Origin: Planctomycetota bacterium
GTDB lineage: Bacteria; Planctomycetota; Planctomycetia; Pirellulales; Pirellulaceae
Reading direction: 5' to 3'
DNA: 10,530 bases
Assembly (NCBI GenBank): GCA_019347795.1
Contig: JAHWKS010000095.1
Coordinates: 1-10,530 of the forward strand
In this document: positions 7,183-10,530 of the stretch, piece by piece
Numbering within the stretch: position 1 is the first letter of the stretch
Layout of the letters: each line of letters begins with the position of its first letter
The notes under the pieces: generated by a model
What the model was told of the DNA's origin: nothing
What the model saw: only the letters and a program-made list of their open reading frames with translations
Databases searched by the model: none
Program-made: the position numbers and the translations under genes

Positions 7183-7248
7183 CAAAGTAATAGGCACGCT
7201 CCGCGTGCCGTCTCTTACCAACGGCACACGGGTGTGCCTGCTACTTTG
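7183..7248. repeat. BIME-like double-hairpin repeat between hisE and hisG
   Basis: An outer pair CAAAGTA (7183-7189) / TACTTTG (7242-7248) encloses two hairpins: GGCACGC-TCC-GCGTGCC (7193-7209) and GGCACAC-GG-GTGTGCC (7223-7238). The two halves are also imperfect inverted copies of each other over 27-28 bases. The layout resembles REP/BIME units. The element holds the hisE stop codon (CTA at 7241-7243 on +) and ends 12 bases before the hisG start, so it makes up nearly all of the hisE-hisG spacer. It could stabilise mRNA or tune expression between the two genes. No other copy is in this window. Confidence 0.75.
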
Positions 7249-7585
7249 CATTGTGTTCGCGGGCGCCTTTCTCGTCCAGGCCGGAGACGCCGAAGCGGCG
7301 GGCGAGTTCCTGCTCCACTTCCTCCAGCCGCACGTCGCGATGGGCGAGCATCACCAGCAGGTGATAAAGAAGGTCCCCCGCCTCATAGATCAGATGCTGC
7401 CGCCCGTCTTCGCCGGACTCGCCGGCGGCCTCGATCACCTCGTCCGCCTCTTCGCGGATCTTCTTGCCGACCTTGGCGACCCCGCCCTCCAACAGCGAGG
7501 TGGTGTACGACTTCGGCGGCGGATTCCGCTTGCGGTCCTCAATCACCGCCATGAGCTGGGCGAGCACGGAGGGCGAATTGTGCAT
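7241..7585 (-). CDS. hisE: Phosphoribosyl-ATP pyrophosphatase (HisE)
   Basis: HisE catalyses the second step of histidine synthesis, hydrolysing phosphoribosyl-ATP to phosphoribosyl-AMP and pyrophosphate. The 114 residues fit stand-alone HisE. Family signatures are NPPPKSYTTSLLEGGVAKVGKKIREEADEVIEAA, with the metal-binding EExxE region at EEADE, then HLIYEAGDLLYHLLVML with the second acidic motif ExxD (EAGD), then LEEVEQELARRF. The C-terminal tail ends in HNAK and its TAG stop comes from the palindromic repeat, so the end of the gene may have been reset when that repeat inserted. The start at 7585 has no clear Shine-Dalgarno sequence; Met12 (7552) is an alternative. It is the first gene of the hisE-hisG-transketolase-like unit. 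Confidence 0.93.
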   Translation of the reverse strand: MHNSPSVLAQLMAVIEDRKRNPPPKSYTTSLLEGGVAKVGKKIREEADEVIEAAGESGEDGRQHLIYEAGDLLYHLLVMLAHRDVRLEEVEQELARRFGVSGLDEKGAREHNAK

Positions 7586-7607
7586 GAAAGGCCGTCCAGT
7601 AAGCGGG

Positions 7608-7621
7608 TCGAGAGCTCTCGA
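7608..7621. promoter_or_regulatory. 14-base perfect palindrome upstream of hisE
   Basis: TCGAGAGCTCTCGA is a perfect 14-base palindrome ending 22 bases before the hisE start codon. The placement would suit an operator or a leader structure for the his unit. It could equally be chance; no regulator is identified. Confidence 0.25.
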
Positions 7622-7644
7622 TCGCCGATGCGGTGAGTGTGGCT

Positions 7645-7711
7645 GGCGGCGGAGCTTGCGACGCCCCAGCGGGAGCAGAGTATCGCTGGGGCGTCGCTAC
7701 GCTCCGCCGCC
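7645..7711. repeat. Near-perfect inverted repeat in the hisE leader
   Basis: The left arm at 7645-7671 begins GGCGGCGGAGC and ends GCGACGCCCCAGCG. The right arm at 7684-7711 is its reverse complement except for a 3- or 4-base difference in the middle (TT against GTA). The loop is 12 bases (7672-7683). No T-run flanks it. It lies between the candidate hisE promoter and the hisE start, so it would be a strong structure in the mRNA leader if that promoter is right. It is a different sequence type from the elements at 3564 and 7183. Confidence 0.75.
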
Positions 7712-7751
7712 ACCCCACAGCGCGGCAATCGTTGGACTGCCAACTTCCCTC

Positions 7752-7779
7752 ATTCTAGGCGCCGCAAAGATTCGTTCAA
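7752..7779 (-). promoter_or_regulatory. Candidate sigma70-type promoter for the hisE unit
   Basis: On the - strand TTGAAC (7779-7774) is followed, after 16 bases, by TAGAAT (7757-7752). This is close to the -35/-10 consensus. Transcription would start near 7745 and run through the inverted repeat at 7645-7711 before hisE. Identified by eye only. Confidence 0.4.
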
Positions 7780-7810
7780 TCCTCAAACCACCGCCGGCGA
7801 GCGCGCACAA

Positions 7811-8003
7811 TCACAACTCCAACTCCGCCGCCGCCAGCTTCATCAGGCCAACGAAGGAGAGATACGATAACGGAAACTGCTTCTGAAGGCTCCTCACGAG
7901 GCGATCGTCGGCTGCGACCGTTTCCGAAGTTTGCGGCCGCATCGGATCCGGGCTCGTCGATAAGTCACTTCATGCCGATCGATGCGTCCACGACGTACTT
8001 CAT
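7811..8003 (-). pseudogene. Remnant of a VapC-type PIN-domain toxin gene
   Basis: From ATG at 8003 the - strand reads MKYVVDASIGMK, stop, then LIDEPGSDAAANF. This is the usual N-terminus of a VapC toxin (first acidic residue in VVDAS), with a TGA where relatives have a Trp codon (K-W-L). In a shifted frame from about 7925 it reads ETVAADDRLVRSLQ, then KQFPLSYLSFVGL, ending with TGA at 7813-7811. That resembles the VapC C-terminus, with its acidic residue in the usual TADxRLV. About 200 bases remain of a gene normally near 400, so the middle is deleted. The TGA stop of a short fragment (LDISVDLLIREALDCR, 8062-8000) overlaps the ATG as in vapBC pairs, but that fragment is too short to call an antitoxin. 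The gene cannot make a working nuclease. The rest of the 7586-8067 gap holds only the inverted repeat, palindrome and promoter listed separately. Confidence 0.6.
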
Positions 8004-8067
8004 CGGCAATCGAGGGCTTCCCGGATGAGGAGGTCCACGCTGATGTCGAGTATCGGGACCCACTACG

Positions 8068-9042
8068 TCACTCGGCATCTGGCGCCGGCCCCCGCGTTTG
8101 CCAGGATGCGCGGGGACCCCAATACGGGAGTTCATCCTTTAAAACAAAGCGATGATCTCCGGTGGCGACTTCGTAGATCATAAGGTCGCCGCCGGCGACC
8201 GCAGCATCGACGGGCATGCCGGGTGCATACGACAGCGGAGGCGCGTCGAAATATGCGTACGAGATGAAGCGGCCGTCGGGCGACCAGCGCGGGTAGACAT
8301 TCAGTCCCGGCATCGCGGTTACCGGCTGAAGCGCGTTTGACTCGATATCGAGGATATACAGTTGGACTGAGCCGCTCTCAAACTTTCCCACCGCGATCTG
8401 CTTGCCGCCGGGGGACCAATCCGGTAACAGCCAACCATTCAGGTCTTCCTCGAACAGGGGGCGCTGGTTCGAGCCATCCGAGTTCATCACGAACAGCCGA
8501 AATGGGCGGCCGTCCCGCCGCGACGCGAAAGCGATCTTTTTCCCGTCGGGCGACCATGCGGGATCCGCATCATAACCCTCATGGCTGGTTAGATTGACCA
8601 CGTTGCTCCCATCGGCGTCCATGACAAGAATATCCTGGTTGCCGCTTCGGTTGGAGGTGAAGGCGAGTTGCGTGCCGTCGGGCGACCACGCGGGAAGGCG
8701 TTCATAGCTTTCCGTCTTAGTGAGGTTGATTACGCTGCGCGTATCGCGATCCATGACGAAAATCTGCCCAACGCCCGTGCGAAACGCTACCACGGCGAGC
8801 AGCCGGCCGTCCGGCGACCACGCCGGCTCCATGACCGCCTTGGGATCTGCGACCAGGAGTTCCAACTCCGCGCCTTTGGAATCGAACTTGATTACATCAA
8901 TTCGTCCGTGACGAGTGGAAGCGGCCGTCAGCGTCAGTTGGGGGATGAGGTCGTCATCCAATCCCTGCTGTTGGGCAAGAATGGACAGCGGCGAGAAGCC
9001 CCACAGAACAAGTCCCCATCCGAGAGCGAGCGTGCGGAACAT
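8068..9042 (-). CDS. Secreted PD40 (TolB-like) beta-propeller protein
   Basis: The 324-residue protein starts with a signal peptide (MFRTLALGWGLVLWGFSPLSILA, probable cleavage after residue 23). The rest is a series of PD40/TolB-type propeller blades, each with a WSPDG core at residues 75, 119, 163, 209 (WSPGG) and 253, about 44 apart. Typical blade strands such as QLAFTSNRSGNQDILVMDADGSN are followed by the next repeat; a less regular last blade ends near WGPRASW. No peptidase or kinase domain is attached, so this is probably a periplasmic or extracellular binding protein. It is not assigned as Tol-Pal TolB: the N-terminal TolB domain is absent and no tol/pal gene is adjacent. The ATG at 9042 has AGGAG at 9054-9050 seven bases upstream. 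A candidate promoter lies at 9126-9097. The beta-helix gene lies upstream in the same direction. Confidence 0.85.
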   Translation of the reverse strand: MFRTLALGWGLVLWGFSPLSILAQQQGLDDDLIPQLTLTAASTRHGRIDVIKFDSKGAELELLVADPKAVMEPAWSPDGRLLAVVAFRTGVGQIFVMDRDTRSVINLTKTESYERLPAWSPDGTQLAFTSNRSGNQDILVMDADGSNVVNLTSHEGYDADPAWSPDGKKIAFASRRDGRPFRLFVMNSDGSNQRPLFEEDLNGWLLPDWSPGGKQIAVGKFESGSVQLYILDIESNALQPVTAMPGLNVYPRWSPDGRFISYAYFDAPPLSYAPGMPVDAAVAGGDLMIYEVATGDHRFVLKDELPYWGPRASWQTRGPAPDAE

Positions 9043-9096
9043 GAGGCGGCTCCTGCTGTGACATCTGGAAATCGGCGCAATTGCTACGCTGGGATG

Positions 9097-9126
9097 ATTT
9101 TAGCGCAGCGCAGGATGCGATGGCAA
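9097..9126 (-). promoter_or_regulatory. Candidate sigma70-type promoter for the PD40 gene
   Basis: On the - strand TTGCCA (9126-9121) and TAAAAT (9102-9097) are separated by 18 bases, in the 149-base gap between the beta-helix stop and the PD40 start. The predicted start of transcription is near 9090, giving a leader of roughly 48 bases that contains the AGGAG. This suggests the PD40 gene can be transcribed independently of the upstream gene. Identified by eye only. Confidence 0.4.
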
Positions 9127-9191
9127 GTAAATGCGCGGCGGCGGTCTTCCGCCTGGTCCACTTCAATCGCGTCCGGCTGTTCATGGATGGG

Positions 9192-10529
9192 TCAATTCGC
9201 AACGTACTCATCGAGGATTTCAAGCTTCGGCGCCTCCTCTGCGATCTTGCCCCAGACGACGAGGCTTCCGGGACTGCTCGATTTGACGACGCTCCACTGC
9301 CCGCCGACCCGGACCACGCTGCCCGACAAGTCCTCCTTGCCGAGTTCCTTATTCGTGCCGATCTGGGTCACGTAGCGCCGTTCATCGAACTCGCGGGCGG
9401 TGATATCGCCGGTGAGACGAAAGGAGGGAGTGGCCGTTTCCCGTTTCGCGCCGTTGTCGGCGATGATGTTGTTTTCCATCACGCAGATAAAGGCTCCTTC
9501 CGCGGCGGCGGCGCCGCCCTTCTCGTTGGCCACGATGATATTGCGTCGAAGATCGATCCGCCCAAAGCGGCTCGCGCGAACCCCGCCGGGGCCGCCGCGC
9601 ACGGTGTTGTTGCCGGCGATGAGATTGTCTTCAATGGGCACGGAAGCATCGGGCGAGATGTCGAAACGCTCGCCTGCGTCCGTGTAGTACAGGTTCCCCA
9701 TGCAATAGATTCCCCCGCCGTCGTCGCCCGACGTATTGCCGACGACCCAATTGTAATTGATCAGCGGCGTGGAATTGCCTTCGACCCAAATCCCGCCCGC
9801 GTCGTTGTTGATCGGCGCCGAACACATGACGATGACGTTGAACGAAATCTGGGGCGAACTCTCCTCCGAGCAGGCGATCGCCCCGCCCGGAGAGCTGCGC
9901 GAGCCGACCTTGCCGTGAAACATCTGGTCGTCCTTCACGCCGGCGATGTTGTTGCAGAAGACGTTGCGGAGAATTTTCGCCTGGACGTTGCCGCGGGCCG
10001 TGATCCCGGCGCCGTTGCCGACCTCGGTGCCATTTTCGCAGATCAAGTTGTTGGCGACATAGGCCCGCGAGCCCGACAGCAGGGCGATGCCGGCGCCCTC
10101 GTTGGCGATCTGTTTGCCCAGCCCTTCCTCAATCTCGGGGGCCAGCGTCTGGTTGCCGACGATGATGTTGTTAACGATCGTCGGCGAGACGCCGTCGCAG
10201 ACGATGCCGCCGCCGTGGGCCTGCTGTTGCCCGCCGGTGATGACGAATCCGTCGAGCCGGGCGTCATCGGCGCCGATCACGACCGGGCCCTTCTTCTGCG
10301 CATCCAGGATCGCGGCATATTGATAGACGTTCCGCGTCTTCCAATCGCCCGGGGCAAACCCGCCGTACAGGTCGACCCATTGCTTCATCTGGATCGGCGA
10401 TTCCTTGTACGTTCCCGCGGCGGCCAGGATGGCATATCGATTCTTCGGCGACGCATCCTTGACCGACGCCAGGGCGCCGGCAACCGTCCGATGTTTTTCT
10501 CTCGGCGCCACGTGGATCACGTGGGCATA
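9192..10529 (-). CDS. Exported-type right-handed beta-helix protein (5' partial)
   Basis: The frame is open to the right edge (codons for YAH precede the GTG at 10520), so the start and any signal peptide lie outside the window. The N-terminal part visible (VIHVAPREKHRTVAGALASVK, then AAGTYKES) matches the opening of pectate-lyase-like or DUF1565-type parallel beta-helix proteins. At least eight rungs with the Asn-hydrophobic pattern follow: NNIIVGN, NNLICEN, RNVFCNN, FNVIVMC, YNWVVGN, DNLIAGN, RNIIVAN and ENNIIADN. Gly-rich turns such as HGGGIVCDG, GDDGGGIYCMG and NDAGGIWVEG lie between them. No catalytic residues of a known lyase could be assigned, and the C-terminus has no sorting motif. 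Such proteins are common in planctomycetes; the role is probably carbohydrate or surface binding, which is inference. Confidence 0.82.
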   Translation of the reverse strand, partial: YAHVIHVAPREKHRTVAGALASVKDASPKNRYAILAAAGTYKESPIQMKQWVDLYGGFAPGDWKTRNVYQYAAILDAQKKGPVVIGADDARLDGFVITGGQQQAHGGGIVCDGVSPTIVNNIIVGNQTLAPEIEEGLGKQIANEGAGIALLSGSRAYVANNLICENGTEVGNGAGITARGNVQAKILRNVFCNNIAGVKDDQMFHGKVGSRSSPGGAIACSEESSPQISFNVIVMCSAPINNDAGGIWVEGNSTPLINYNWVVGNTSGDDGGGIYCMGNLYYTDAGERFDISPDASVPIEDNLIAGNNTVRGGPGGVRASRFGRIDLRRNIIVANEKGGAAAAEGAFICVMENNIIADNGAKRETATPSFRLTGDITAREFDERRYVTQIGTNKELGKEDLSGSVVRVGGQWSVVKSSSPGSLVVWGKIAEEAPKLEILDEYVAN

Positions 10530-10530
10530 G

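Noticed and set aside
7171..7251. Longer hisG start at 7251
   Set aside because: The extra 27 residues are a translation of the palindromic repeat; HisG homology begins at MNNLRIG (7170).
8068..9042. Tol-Pal system TolB
   Set aside because: Only the PD40 propeller is present; the N-terminal TolB domain and neighbouring tol/pal genes are absent.

Overview
The window looks like a piece of a planctomycete chromosome, most likely Pirellulales-like. This is inferred from the high GC content, an exported protein with dockerin-type calcium-binding repeats, exported beta-helix and WD40-like (PD40) proteins, short signal-peptide proteins of unknown function, weak or absent Shine-Dalgarno sequences before several housekeeping genes, and several long palindromic repeats between genes. 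No rRNA, tRNA, CRISPR array or intact insertion sequence was seen.

Layout, left half (+ strand): (1) the 3' part of a large exported protein with a dockerin-like pair followed by two GlcG/HbpS-like domains (2-2236). (2) A small exported protein of unknown function 12 bases downstream (2249-2761). (3) Thiol peroxidase tpx (3027-3545). (4) A 75-base element with perfect 23-base arms (3564-3638). (5) The glycolate-oxidase iron-sulfur subunit glcF (3676-4986), which converges on the next block.

Middle (- strand, read right to left): hisE (7585-7241), hisG (7170-6319) and two small genes that together encode the two catalytic domains of a transketolase-like thiamine-diphosphate enzyme (6322-5495 and 5498-5007). 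The last three genes are joined by 4-base stop/start overlaps (GTGA, ATGA), so they are probably translationally coupled. One palindromic element separates hisE from hisG and supplies the hisE stop codon. Another lies in the hisE leader, below a plausible sigma70-type promoter. HisG and HisE catalyse the first two steps of histidine synthesis from PRPP and ATP. The role of the transketolase-like pair is unknown. It lacks the usual third transketolase domain and has altered active-site motifs.

Right part (- strand): a roughly 480-base stretch without an intact gene holds decayed remains of a VapC-type PIN-domain toxin gene (about 8003-7811). It is followed by a secreted PD40/TolB-like beta-propeller gene (9042-8068) with its own candidate promoter, and by an exported right-handed beta-helix protein whose 5' end runs off the window (right edge to 9192).

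The most interesting item is the minimal two-gene transketolase-like enzyme embedded in a histidine operon. The three different palindromic elements, two of them in this same operon, come next.
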